Below are positions 17,107-25,668 of a stretch of 64,000 nucleotides of DNA, piece by piece. Position numbers and translations under genes: made by a program. This DNA is from Thiosymbion sp942492625. GTDB lineage: Bacteria; Pseudomonadota; Gammaproteobacteria; Chromatiales; Chromatiaceae. The notes under the pieces were generated by a model, which was not told the DNA's origin, ran no database searches, and saw only the letters and a program-made list of their open reading frames with translations. The DNA is taken from assembly GCA_942492625.1 (NCBI GenBank), contig CALOFM010000022.1, forward strand, positions 62,001-126,000. The letters run 5' to 3'. The first letter of the stretch is position 1, and each line of letters starts with the position of its first letter.

Positions 17107-17898
17107 TTGCGTGCGATCCTCTTCGACCTCGACGGCGTCATCTACCAGGGAGAGACCGCCGTTTCGGGTGCGGCACGGACCCTGAGCTGGGTACGCGAGC
17201 AGGAGATCCCGCACCTGTTTCTCACCAACACCACGTCCCGTCCGCGCTCTGCCATCTCCGAAAAGCTCCAAAAAATGGGGATCCAGGTCCCGGAAAGCGA
17301 AATCCTCACCCCTGCGGTTGCGACGATGGCCTGGCTGCGGGAGCGAGGAATCAAGGACCTGGCTCTGTTCGTTCCGGAGGCAACGCGGGCGGAATTCGCA
17401 GGGATGTCGCTCCTGCCCGAGGATCGGGAGTCCGGGGCCGGTGCAGTCATCCTGGGCGACCTGGGTGCCGGTTGGGACTTCGCGACCCTGAACCGGGCCT
17501 TCCGCCTGCTCATGGCCAAGCCACCGCCGTATCTGATCGCGCTCGGGATGACGCGATACTGGCGTGCCGCCGACGGTCTGCGGCTGGATTGTGCGCCCTT
17601 CGTGATGGCCCTGCACCATGCCGCGGGTATAGATCCGGTGGTGCTCGGCAAACCCGCAGCGCCCTTCTTCGAAGCGGCGCTCAGAGCCATCGGCGCCAAT
17701 GCCGACGAGACCCTGATGGTCGGTGACGACATCCGCGGTGACGTGCGCGGCGCCCAGCAGGCAGGCATCGGCGGACTGCTGGTTCGCACCGGCAAGTTCC
17801 AGCCGGCAGACCTGGAGGGAGACATCCGCCCCGACGGCGTGCTGGGCTCCGTTGCCGACCTGCCCGACTGGTGGCAGGACGCGACCGAATCCAGCTGA
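17107..17898 (+). CDS. HAD-superfamily hydrolase, LHPP/NagD-like (TIGR01458 type)
   Basis: A 263-residue phosphatase starting at a TTG (17107). HAD motif I is AILFDLDGVIYQGE at the very N-terminus. Motif II is HLFLTNTTSRPRS. A cap domain follows, with the Lys region VVLGKPAAPFFEAAL and motif IV LMVGDDIRGDVRGAQQAG. This is the NagD/LHPP branch, which hydrolyses small phosphoesters such as phospholysine or pyrophosphate. It is 48 bp after the cupin, and its 3' end overlaps the GTG of the LSDAT gene by 28 bp. It thus appears to be co-expressed with the LSDAT-RyR pair. Confidence 0.88.
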   Translation: MRAILFDLDGVIYQGETAVSGAARTLSWVREQEIPHLFLTNTTSRPRSAISEKLQKMGIQVPESEILTPAVATMAWLRERGIKDLALFVPEATRAEFAGMSLLPEDRESGAGAVILGDLGAGWDFATLNRAFRLLMAKPPPYLIALGMTRYWRAADGLRLDCAPFVMALHHAAGIDPVVLGKPAAPFFEAALRAIGANADETLMVGDDIRGDVRGAQQAGIGGLLVRTGKFQPADLEGDIRPDGVLGSVADLPDWWQDATESS

Positions 17899-18650
17899 CG
17901 TTCGGAACCCGGCACTTGCCCAAGCCCTATTCCATCCGGTTCAGCAACGGCGCAAGCGCGCTGGCTCTGGACATAACAGAGCAGGACCATCTCGCCGGTG
18001 CGCTGCAAGGCTTCGAGCCACCGCGTCCGGTGCTGGTGCTGGTGGGAGGCGCCAACAGTCTGGAGCCGGAGGTGGCACAGCGGATCGGCCCCATGTTCCG
18101 GGACAGCCTGATGCCCTTGCTGGGGCGCATCGGCGCGGCGGTGATCGACGGTGGCACCGACTCCGGAATCATGGCCCTGATCGGGCGAGCGCGCGCGGGC
18201 TCGGACACCCGCGTCCCTTTGATCGGGATAGCCGCACGCGGTACGGTACGAATGCCCGGAAAAGCGGTAACGCGGCACCGTGGAGGCACGGCGCTAGAGC
18301 CTAACCACACGCATTTCCTGCTGGTACCGGGCGATCGTTGGGGAGCCGAGTCGCCCTGGATCAGCGCCGCGGCGCAGGTACTGGCCTCCGGCGCACCGAG
18401 CGTAACCCTGACCGCAGGCGGCGGCAAGATAACCAGGCTGGATCTCGACCTGAGCCTGCAGTCCGGACGCAAGACCCTGCTGCTCACCGGTACCGGCGGA
18501 ATTACGGACGACCTTTCCCGTGCGTTGCGCCAGCACCAACTCGGGATGTTCAATATCGAGGGGAGGCAAGCCGGATTGCTGAGGGCGGCCGACCTATCCA
18601 ACGCTGGCGCCGTCCTCGAGGGGCTGCTGCGCGGCGACCCCGAACTGTGA
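17871..18650 (+). CDS. LSDAT (SLOG superfamily) nucleotide-binding protein
   Basis: A 259-residue protein built around one Rossmann-like SLOG domain of the LSDAT type, the domain also found at the N-terminus of TRPM channels. Motifs in order are VLVLVGGANSLEPEVA, AAVIDGGTDSGIMALIG, PLIGIAARGTVRMPG, LEPNHTHFLLV, WGAESPWI and LLTGTGGITDDLSRAL. Glycine-rich loops and the GGTDSGIM turn are the expected nucleotide or ligand contacts. The start could be the GTG at 17871 or the TTG at 17916. SLOG proteins are predicted to bind or process nucleotide-derived signals in conflict and signalling systems. The next gene, 20 bp downstream, encodes a RyR-domain protein, so the two probably act as a pair. Confidence 0.82.
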   Translation: MAGRDRIQLTFGTRHLPKPYSIRFSNGASALALDITEQDHLAGALQGFEPPRPVLVLVGGANSLEPEVAQRIGPMFRDSLMPLLGRIGAAVIDGGTDSGIMALIGRARAGSDTRVPLIGIAARGTVRMPGKAVTRHRGGTALEPNHTHFLLVPGDRWGAESPWISAAAQVLASGAPSVTLTAGGGKITRLDLDLSLQSGRKTLLLTGTGGITDDLSRALRQHQLGMFNIEGRQAGLLRAADLSNAGAVLEGLLRGDPEL

Positions 18651-18670
18651 GGCTTGCTCTGGAGCTCCCA

Positions 18671-20410
18671 ATGTCTCGCCCCAAGCGGATTTTGATCGCG
18701 GGCAGCAGCGCCATCGCACACAGGATCCTCGAGGAGCTCTTGTCCGCCGGACGCCGGGCGGAGCGGGTGGATGACCCGGATCACGCAGCCTCCGGGCTGC
18801 GGAAGACAAGCACACTGATCATCGCCGACCCCACAGCCAACGCGGACGCTCTCGTGGACCGAATCGCCGGGCTATGCCAACGTCGGCCCGCTCTCCACCC
18901 ACCATTGCGCCTGATCCTCGTGGGCACCGAGAGCGGCGCCGAGGGTCAGGCAACCATACCGGAAGGCGCCAACCTATCGGTAGAGACCTTCGATCCCCAG
19001 GCGCAGGCCGCCCGTTCTCTGCTCTCACGCTGGCCGCTTCACACCTGCATGGACCCGCCCTACGGCCAGGTTCCGCACATACTGATCGCAGGCTTCGCGG
19101 TCCCTGCGCGGGCATTGCTGGTACAGACGATGCGACTGGTTCATTACGGCGACCAAACCCCCGTCATCACGCTCGCAGACGAAGACCCCGAGACGCTCCG
19201 GGGTTGGGTAGCAGAGTCCTTTCCCCAGGCGAGCCAGTTCTGTCAGCTGGGCATCACGAGCATGGAGGAGCTCGACCTGGCGGATACCCCGCCGGTGTCC
19301 GGCGCTTACGTCTGCGTGGAGTCTCCCGAAGCTGGACTCGGAGCCGCCCGTCGTATTGCGGCACGGATCGCGGAGACGCAGCGCGCCTCGCCGTTCGTTC
19401 ACCTGGAGATCGGCGACACCCGTCCAGCGGGCCGACCGGAGGACTGGGACGGTCAACTCGTACCCTTCTCCTGGCTTCACGAGGCATGCAGGCCAGCGGT
19501 CCTGTTGGACGGGCTGGGAGACGAGCTGGCTCGGGTCATCCACGAGCACTACCGGGACAGCATCGCTGCCCAGGGGCGCGATCCGGACGCCGAGCCAGCC
19601 GGAAGGCCCTGGGACAACCTGGACGCCTCCTACCGGGACGCCTCCCGCCACCAGGCGGACCACCTGGCGGCCAAGCTCGCCACCCTCGACTGCCGTGCCG
19701 TGCGCGAGGAGCTGGTGGAGTCCTTCACGTTCGCCCCCCTGGAGGCGGAGAAGCTCGCCGTCATCGAGCACAAGCGCTGGGCGGCCGACCGTTACCTGGA
19801 CGGTTGGACCTATGCACCGCAGCGCGACAACGCGCGCAAGCACCACCCGCAGCTCATCCCCTACGACGACCTCAGCGAGCCCATGAAGGACCTGGACCGT
19901 TTCGCCGTGCGCCTGACACCGACGTTGCTGGCCCGTTCCGGGCGGGGATTGATACGCATGTTGCTGGTTGCGGTCGCCGAGCCGCAAGAGGATTGCGGGG
20001 CCGATCAATGCCTGCAACGGCTGGCGAAAGCGGCGCTGCGACGCCTGACGAGACGTTACCCGGAACGCAGCCTGGTGTTGGCCTCGACCCTCGAAAGCGA
20101 TGCATCGAGACTCATCGTTCGCCTTGCGCTCGATGACTTCGAGATCGGTTTGTTCCTGCTCTGTCCGCAGCCCCTGCCTGAGACCCTGGCGGCTCAGGAC
20201 GGGGATCGGGCACGCCATGATCTTTTGGAGCTCGCAGCACGGGCGGAGCGCCGTATCTGTCTCGCGGGAGGGAGAGGACTGGAGGCTTGGACCGCTGAGC
20301 GGGCGGAAATCAGGCTGCTCACGGGCGGGTCCGCCCATGCAGGCGCCACGGCGAAGCAGGTTCGGCTCGATCCTGGACCGAATCGGGTCGAGTGGAGCTT
20401 CGAGTATTGA
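18671..20410 (+). CDS. Multidomain protein: two Rossmann-like domains, RyR domain, SLOG-like C-terminus
   Basis: A 579-residue soluble protein. Residues 1-125 form a Rossmann-like domain (RILIAGSSAIAHRILEELL), and 135-255 a second one (HILIAGFAVPARALLVQTM); both recall TrkA-N folds. Residues about 285-425 carry a ryanodine-receptor-type RyR domain: PWDNLDASYRDASRHQADHL, VIEHKRWAADRYLDGWTYAP and HPQLIPYDDLSEPMKDLDR. Residues 428-579 (MLLVAVAEP, LVLASTLESDASRLIVRLAL, LLCPQPLPETL) resemble a divergent SLOG domain. No membrane segment is seen, so unlike animal RyR it is not a channel itself. Paired with the LSDAT gene it looks like a nucleotide-sensing module. RyR and LSDAT are known from comparative genomics to co-occur; the biochemical role is unknown. 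Confidence 0.78.
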   Translation: MSRPKRILIAGSSAIAHRILEELLSAGRRAERVDDPDHAASGLRKTSTLIIADPTANADALVDRIAGLCQRRPALHPPLRLILVGTESGAEGQATIPEGANLSVETFDPQAQAARSLLSRWPLHTCMDPPYGQVPHILIAGFAVPARALLVQTMRLVHYGDQTPVITLADEDPETLRGWVAESFPQASQFCQLGITSMEELDLADTPPVSGAYVCVESPEAGLGAARRIAARIAETQRASPFVHLEIGDTRPAGRPEDWDGQLVPFSWLHEACRPAVLLDGLGDELARVIHEHYRDSIAAQGRDPDAEPAGRPWDNLDASYRDASRHQADHLAAKLATLDCRAVREELVESFTFAPLEAEKLAVIEHKRWAADRYLDGWTYAPQRDNARKHHPQLIPYDDLSEPMKDLDRFAVRLTPTLLARSGRGLIRMLLVAVAEPQEDCGADQCLQRLAKAALRRLTRRYPERSLVLASTLESDASRLIVRLALDDFEIGLFLLCPQPLPETLAAQDGDRARHDLLELAARAERRICLAGGRGLEAWTAERAEIRLLTGGSAHAGATAKQVRLDPGPNRVEWSFEY

Positions 20411-21379
20411 AGCGCTCAAACGACGAGCCTCACATTCGGTCATACCGAAGGCTTGGAGCAGATCGCGACCCATACGCTTTCTGAAACGCTGATAGAGGTC
20501 ATGAGAGCACTCATCACCGGCGACGAAACAGGCCTTCAGCGAACTAAGGTCGGATTTCTCGAATAGGGGGCTTTCCAGCATCTCGAGCAGCGTTGTGGGC
20601 AGCAAAAGCGTCGTTTCGACACGATAACGCTCGATAGCTCGCAGCAAATGATCAGCCTGGAGATCAGGCACCAGAATAAGCGTACAACCGGCACGAAAGG
20701 CCGGCATGGTCACGCCCGACAAGCCCGCGATATAGCCGACGCCGGTCAACACAAGCCAAATCGTGTCAGGCCGAATCTGCCGCTTCGCAACCTGAATCTG
20801 CGCGTTACGCAGCAACGAAAACTGCGTATGGGTCACGCCTTTCGGACGAGAGGTGCTCCCTGACGTATAGAAGATTACGGCAGGGTCATCCGGCTGAACC
20901 TCGGGCCATTGAACTGCCGATGGCGCGTTGGCCAAATGGATATGCAGCGCCTCCTCTCCCTGCTCTGACTCAGCTTGCCGAACTAGAGTGCGTTCCAGCG
21001 ACGAGACTGATTGATCCAAACGCTGAACCCTAGAAACAAAGCTCTTGTCGACAATCAGCAACCGGCACTCGCTGTGAGCCAGCGCGTATTCAATTTCGGA
21101 TCGCTGGTAACGAGTGTTTACCGGAACAACGATGGCGCGAATACGGAAACAGGCGAAATAGAGAAATAACATCTCCGGCCGGTTGGGAAACATCAAGCCA
21201 AGTCTGTCTCCCTTCTGAATGCCAAGCCCCAACAGCATCCGAGCCGCCCTATCTACGTCTTAATGGAGTTCACCATAACTGATAGATCGACCTTCAAACA
21301 CAATCGCAGTTTTTTCCGGACCGGTTTCGGCCTGGTACGTAATCAGATCATTGAGGACTCTTGCCTCCCGGTTATTCAT
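20411..21379 (-). pseudogene. AMP-forming acyl-CoA synthetase/ligase, truncated and interrupted
   Basis: Reading from an ATG at 21379 gives the N-terminus of an AMP-dependent synthetase, including IVFEGRSISYGELH. A TAA stop at 21260-21262 then interrupts it. The frame continues after the stop with RLGLMFPNRPEMLFLYFACF, the P-loop VIFYTSGSTSRPKGVTHTQ and LLQAFGMTECE. The family resemblance ends there, close to the stop of the convergent RyR gene, so the C-terminal third with the catalytic lysine is missing. The natural product would be an acyl- or aryl-CoA ligase. The gene cannot make an active enzyme and looks like leftover DNA. Confidence 0.8.
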
Positions 21380-21599
21380 TCTCTATACCGTGCCACGCTA
21401 AATCGCTCAATCAAGAGCCAGGCGTTTATGAACTGCTACTCGGACGACTGCACAGCCATACCCTCAGGTTTTGAGGCAAGAAACCCAAGAACCGGGTTTC
21501 CGCCCGGCGGTCTACGCTTTCTTTCACAGGTCCTGCAGGAAAAGCTGCCTGTCTTCGTGTCAGCCTCCGGTCTGCAGCCGCCACAGCTCCCCGTCGAGC

Positions 21600-21728
21600 C
21601 GTTTTCAACGCATCCTCAAGTTCGCTTTTGGTTCTCACCTTGAGGCTGAGTGCATCGCCGCCGAAAGCATTTGGCCGCTTGCGGTAATTCCACTGCTGTG
21701 TGTCATTGTCTGGAGCGTCGTGTCCCAT
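21600..21728 (-). pseudogene. Remnant of a pyruvate/indolepyruvate decarboxylase-like ThDP enzyme
   Basis: About 43 codons read DAPDNDTQQWNYRKRPNAFG and then LSLKVRTKSELEDALKTA. This matches the C-terminal domain of ThDP-dependent alpha-keto acid decarboxylases, where the segment normally reads like YNDI..WNY followed by KVRT..EL..AL. The frame then loses similarity. It lies just upstream, in the same orientation, of the broken AMP ligase, so both may come from one former catabolic locus. The match is by eye and short. Confidence 0.4.
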
Positions 21729-21729
21729 A

Positions 21730-22142
21730 ACCGGGCCGGGCTAACGCCCGTTCCTGGCCGACTACGGTGGTAGAAAAGCGCAATGGGGGGGATTGGCGGC
21801 GGTGGAGCAGTCCGAGCGAGGTGGCGCGACTAAATCTGAGCAAATCCGGTGAGACAAAGTGCGCGCTAACACTACCCGCGACCTAGCCAACCGCATAATC
21901 CACAAAAACCGCAGAATCCGGGACGAGAATTTGCAGGATCGGAACTTCGATCGCTACTGCCTCAACGCCGTCAAGCCTTTGCTCGATAGAACAGATGATC
22001 GCCGCCATCGCGTTGGGCGACGATGACCTCTGGGACAGACAGATCGAGCGTGGCACCGCGGCGGATCTCAACCGGTTCTCGGATGTTCTCGAACTCTCGG
22101 CTACGTTCGCCACTATGTTCCCTTCATCGGGAGCGCTCGCAA
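21730..22142. other. No supported gene; decayed DNA with a REP-like motif
   Basis: This stretch has short open frames on both strands but none with recognisable family features or a convincing ribosome site. A GCCGGGCTAACGCCCG motif near 21736-21750 resembles the repeat elements elsewhere in the window. A plus-strand frame from 21995 (MIAAIALGDDDLWDRQIERG onward) has protein-like composition and could be another gene fragment, but I cannot name it. Confidence 0.4.
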
Positions 22143-24396
22143 TCAGAACCGATACTCCAACCCCTTGAGCTTGCCGCGGAAGTCCTCGGTGACCTCCTTG
22201 ACGTCCGCATCGCTGGCAATTACCCGCGGCGTGAGCACCACCACGAGCTCTTTTCGCTCCGCGTCATGCGTGCGGTTTCCGAACAGGGGGCCGACCACCG
22301 GGAGCGTGTAGAGACCCGGAACACCCTGGTTGCTCTCCTCGCGCTGATCCTCGATGAGCCCGCCGAGCACGACGGCCTGATTCGAGCGCACAGCAACGGT
22401 GCTGGTAATCTTGCGCGTATTGAACGTCGGCGAGTTCAACGCCGAGCTATCCGTCGTGGAAACGTTGCTCACTTCCTGCTCGATTTCCATCTGCACCAGA
22501 CCGCCTGGAGTGACTCGCGGCTTGACCGTGAGCTGCACGCCCGTGTCCCGGTACTCGATGGAATTGACCAGCCGGTCCGTGACGGCCGTACCCTGCTGTT
22601 GGGTCGTCGCCACGGGCACCTGCTGCCCGACCTGGATCGAGGCGGTCTGATTGTCCAGCACCATAAGCGACGGCGACGAGAGCACATTGACCAGGCCCTC
22701 GCTGGCGAGGGCGTTCAGAGCCACCCGCACGGTGTCCGGCCGCAGGACCGCAGTCCAATTGAAGCCGGGGAAAGCCGCCGCGACTGTGCCGGTGTCCGTG
22801 GGACTCCACGTGAAAATTGCTGTCGTAGTTTCTGTATACCCCCTTGAAATCCCAGTTCACACCGTATTGCAGCCTGCCGGACAGGCTGATCTCGATGATG
22901 CTTGCCTCCACCAGCACTTGCAGCGGGACCAAGTCGAGCTGCTTGAGGGCGTCCAAGATCTTCTTGTAATCGCGGGGATTGGACTTGATGAGCAACGAGT
23001 TGTTGACGCCGTCGGCAACGATGCTGACCTGGGAGGAGAGCTCGATGCTGCTGGCGACGGCGGATCTGGGGGCCTGGCGGCCGGCACCTTCCGTCCCCGC
23101 CCCCTCGCCGGACTCGATCGAGGCCTGACGCAACCCGGGCGCAACGCCGCCGACGCGTCCGCTTCCTCCGTTTCCTTCGCCTGAGAACAACTTGGTCAGA
23201 ATGTCGGCCAGGCTTTCCGCATCGCCGTGCTTCACCCGATACACGAACAGGCGGTGGCTGCTTGAGCCGGTAGCCTCAGCGAGATCGAGCCGCTCGACCC
23301 AGTCTTTCGCCTGCTTCAGGTACTTCTCCTGGGGAGAGACCACCAGGATACTGTTGGCGCTCTCCACGGGGATGAAACGAAAGAGCCCCTTGAACGGGTT
23401 CCCACCCTCGTCGGCGAGCAGGGTATCGAGCTGAGTGACCACGTCCCCCGCAGTGGCGTAGTCGAGGGTGAAAAAGCCGACCGAGAGACCGGCCATCCAA
23501 TCCACGTCGAAGACCCGGATGGTATCGAGCAGGTTGCCGACCTCAGGGCTGGATCCCGCCAGCACCAGCATGTTGCGCAGGTTGTCGACGCGGATGATGC
23601 TGCCCTCCGGGGCGAGGGGCTGGAGTATCTGGCTCATCTCCTCGGCACCTATGTACTGCAGGGGCACCACCTGGATACTGTAACCCTCGGGCAATGCGCG
23701 AGAGGACTCGCCCAACTGCGGCACCACCTTGCCTTGGACGGCATTGGTCATGGGAACCACTTCGTAGCTGCCGCCGCGGTTGACCAGCGCCGCATTGTTC
23801 ATGCGCAGCAACGTCTCCAGGGTGGGAATCAGGTGCTCTTTGCGCAACGGCCGGCCAGTTTGCAGGGATGCCGCGCCCGAAACCCCCGGGTCCAGCACAT
23901 AATTCACTTGAAGCAGATCTCCGAGGATGACCTTGACCACCTCCCTGATGTCGGTGCCGTCGAAGTTCAGGGTGACGTCTCCGGGGGTCGTATCCACCTT
24001 CGGCGGTGTGACCTTATGCACAAAGGTTCCGGTGCCGGATTTCACGGAATCCTTCGCGGCCGGTCCGGCGCCGGCTTCGAGACTGATGCCGCGGTCTCTC
24101 GCGGCGTAGGTCCCCGAGCGTCTGCCCCGGCGGGGGCCGTCCTTGTCGACGATATGGCCCGTCGGATCGCCGACCTTCACCGTCGGATCCCATTGCGATC
24201 GCTCGCACGCACTCAGGATCGACAAAAGGGCGGCAAGGAAACAGATCAGCGGTAGCCTCAAGCCGTTACTCCTGCACCTAACATTGCTTCTGTAGGCATT
24301 GCTGTTGTGGGCGTTGCTGTTGTAATCGTTACTGTCGCGGAGGACTTGTATTCGCCCTCGTACGCGGGTTTTGCACCCCTGGCCGCTGCAGAGCAT
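22143..24396 (-). CDS. gspD: Type II secretion outer-membrane secretin GspD, one frameshift
   Basis: This gene encodes the outer-membrane secretin ring of type II secretion. The first frame (24396 down to about 22800) has a lipobox-like signal (LAALLSILSACERS) and the N0 domain (VTLNFDGTDIREVVKVILGD). N1 to N3 repeats follow, with LQYIGAEEMSQILQPL and RVKHGDAESLADILTKLFSG. The C-terminal pore domain is in another frame from about 22800: ASEGLVNVLSSPSLMVLDNQ, SIQVGQQVPVAT and LGGLIEDQREESNQGVPGL. The jump needs one base removed (or two added). The start overlaps gspC by 68 bp and the N-terminal region is odd, with an NSNA-type repeat. It is the last gene of the gsp run. A single shift in an otherwise complete operon suggests sequencing error. 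Confidence 0.9.
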
Positions 24397-25048
24397 TTTG
24401 TCTCGGATCAGAGCGGTTTACCGCCGGCCGGCGCTGATTGGGGTTCTTGGCATCCTGCACCCGCGGCGACCCTTTGGCGGCCTGCTGCTGCGGCTGTTGA
24501 GGGCGGTTGCGGGCCGCCGGCCTCCGCCGCGGCGGTGGAGTTGGCGGAGGCATGTTCTTGTAATCGCGCAATATTAACGTATCTGTCTCCCCCTGTCGCT
24601 CCACCAAGAGGCGGTCGGCGAGGATCTCCTTCACGGACCAGCCCGCCAGGTCATCGCCGAGGCGCAGACGGACCAGCTCCTGCTTCGAAGGATCGCGAAC
24701 CCAGGCCGAGGACTCGGCCGGCGTAATCAAGACGGCGTTGAGGTCCATGCGGGCGAGGTCGGAAGCCTGCTCCGGCTCAGGCGCGGGCTCTTTCTCGGGC
24801 GGCTCCTCTGTCGGTGGTCTGCGGTCGGGCAGAAACAGTGGGCGTTCGGTGACCTCTGCGTACTCATCCTTCTCCCCGAGAGGCGTGAGCAGATCCAGCG
24901 GATTCTCTTCGGTCTGTCCCGATGCTTTGCCGTCGGGGGGTGCAGCATCTGCCTGCGCCGCCCCAGGCGGCGGGGGCGGCCAATCACGCCATTGCCAAAC
25001 GAGCACGACCGCCAGGGACAGCGCCAGCAGCGCGAAGAGCGCCCTCAC
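24329..25048 (-). CDS. Type II secretion GspC/XpsN-like inner-membrane protein
   Basis: A 239-residue bitopic protein. It has one N-terminal membrane segment (LFALLALSLAVVLVWQW), a proline-rich linker, and a short homology region (DLNAVLITPAESSAWVRD, LVRLRLGDDLAGWSVKEIL) like the HR domain of GspC/XpsN. That region links the inner-membrane platform to the secretin. There is no PDZ domain. The C-terminal 70 residues are a low-complexity tail rich in Pro, Arg and Gln. The start overlaps the gspM stop by 4 bp. The gene sits just before gspD, as is usual for XpsN-type proteins. Confidence 0.78.
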   Translation of the reverse strand: MRALFALLALSLAVVLVWQWRDWPPPPPGAAQADAAPPDGKASGQTEENPLDLLTPLGEKDEYAEVTERPLFLPDRRPPTEEPPEKEPAPEPEQASDLARMDLNAVLITPAESSAWVRDPSKQELVRLRLGDDLAGWSVKEILADRLLVERQGETDTLILRDYKNMPPPTPPPRRRPAARNRPQQPQQQAAKGSPRVQDAKNPNQRRPAVNRSDPRQNALQRPGVQNPRTRANTSPPRQ

Positions 25049-25668
25049 GGCGCTTCCGCCAACGCGTAGCCGAACACGTCCAGCCGCACCGTGAGCTGCC
25101 CCTGGGGCTGGCGGCGCACAGATCGATGCCGGCTGCGCCCACGCGATCTGGGGTTGCGTTTCGCCACCGTCCTCGAGGCCGTCGAGCGGACCGAAATCTG
25201 ATCGACAAAGAGGAACGGGCGCGCCTCCTCGAGCTGATAGAGCACCTCCAGCAACGCCTCGGTCTTTCCCTGAATCTGCGCGCGCACACGCACTTTCGGT
25301 GGCTGCTCGTCTTCGGCGGACGCCAGCAGCTGTGTACTCACGACGCGCCCGCCGGAGGCGTTTACCATCTTCTGCACTTCGCGTTGCAGCTGCGCACCGG
25401 CGAGCGCGGGGGTCTTGGCAGCGAAATAGAAGTCTTTTACGTCCTTGTTGCTGCGTACCTGGTCCAGCTCGGTCTGCAACCCCGGCAGCGTAAGGAGAAG
25501 GCGCTGGTAACGGGCCATCTGGTCGTCGAGGTTCTCTATCTCCTGTTCAAGGTTTCCCACATGCTCCAGCCAAGGCCAGCCGATACCGAAGATGAGCGCC
25601 GCGGGAATGATCAAAGCCGCCGTCCAGGCGAGGATGCAGGCACCCTTGTCACCGATGGCTTCGCTCAC
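25045..25668 (-). CDS. gspM: Type II secretion protein GspM, PilO-like
   Basis: A 207-residue bitopic protein with one N-terminal membrane helix (ACILAWTAALIIPAALIFGIGW). Next comes a coiled-coil-like segment (LEQEIENLDDQMARYQRLLLTL) and a ferredoxin-like periplasmic domain. It pairs with GspL to form part of the inner-membrane assembly platform. It is coupled to gspL upstream and gspC downstream through 4-bp ATGA overlaps. Confidence 0.82.
   Translation of the reverse strand: MSEAIGDKGACILAWTAALIIPAALIFGIGWPWLEHVGNLEQEIENLDDQMARYQRLLLTLPGLQTELDQVRSNKDVKDFYFAAKTPALAGAQLQREVQKMVNASGGRVVSTQLLASAEDEQPPKVRVRAQIQGKTEALLEVLYQLEEARPFLFVDQISVRSTASRTVAKRNPRSRGRSRHRSVRRQPQGQLTVRLDVFGYALAEAP

Noticed and set aside
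19025..20410. Long minus-strand open frame antisense to the RyR gene (continuing from the AMP ligase remnant)
   Set aside because: Only the part above 20425 matches the ligase family. Below it the sequence is the complement of the RyR gene and has arginine- and glycine-rich, patternless composition, so it is a shadow frame.
21883..22113. Possible toxin-antitoxin or nucleotidyltransferase fragment (minus strand, ending VPDSAVFVDYAVG)
   Set aside because: A faint resemblance to a nucleotidyltransferase FVDY motif, but the order of motifs is wrong and no partner gene is present.
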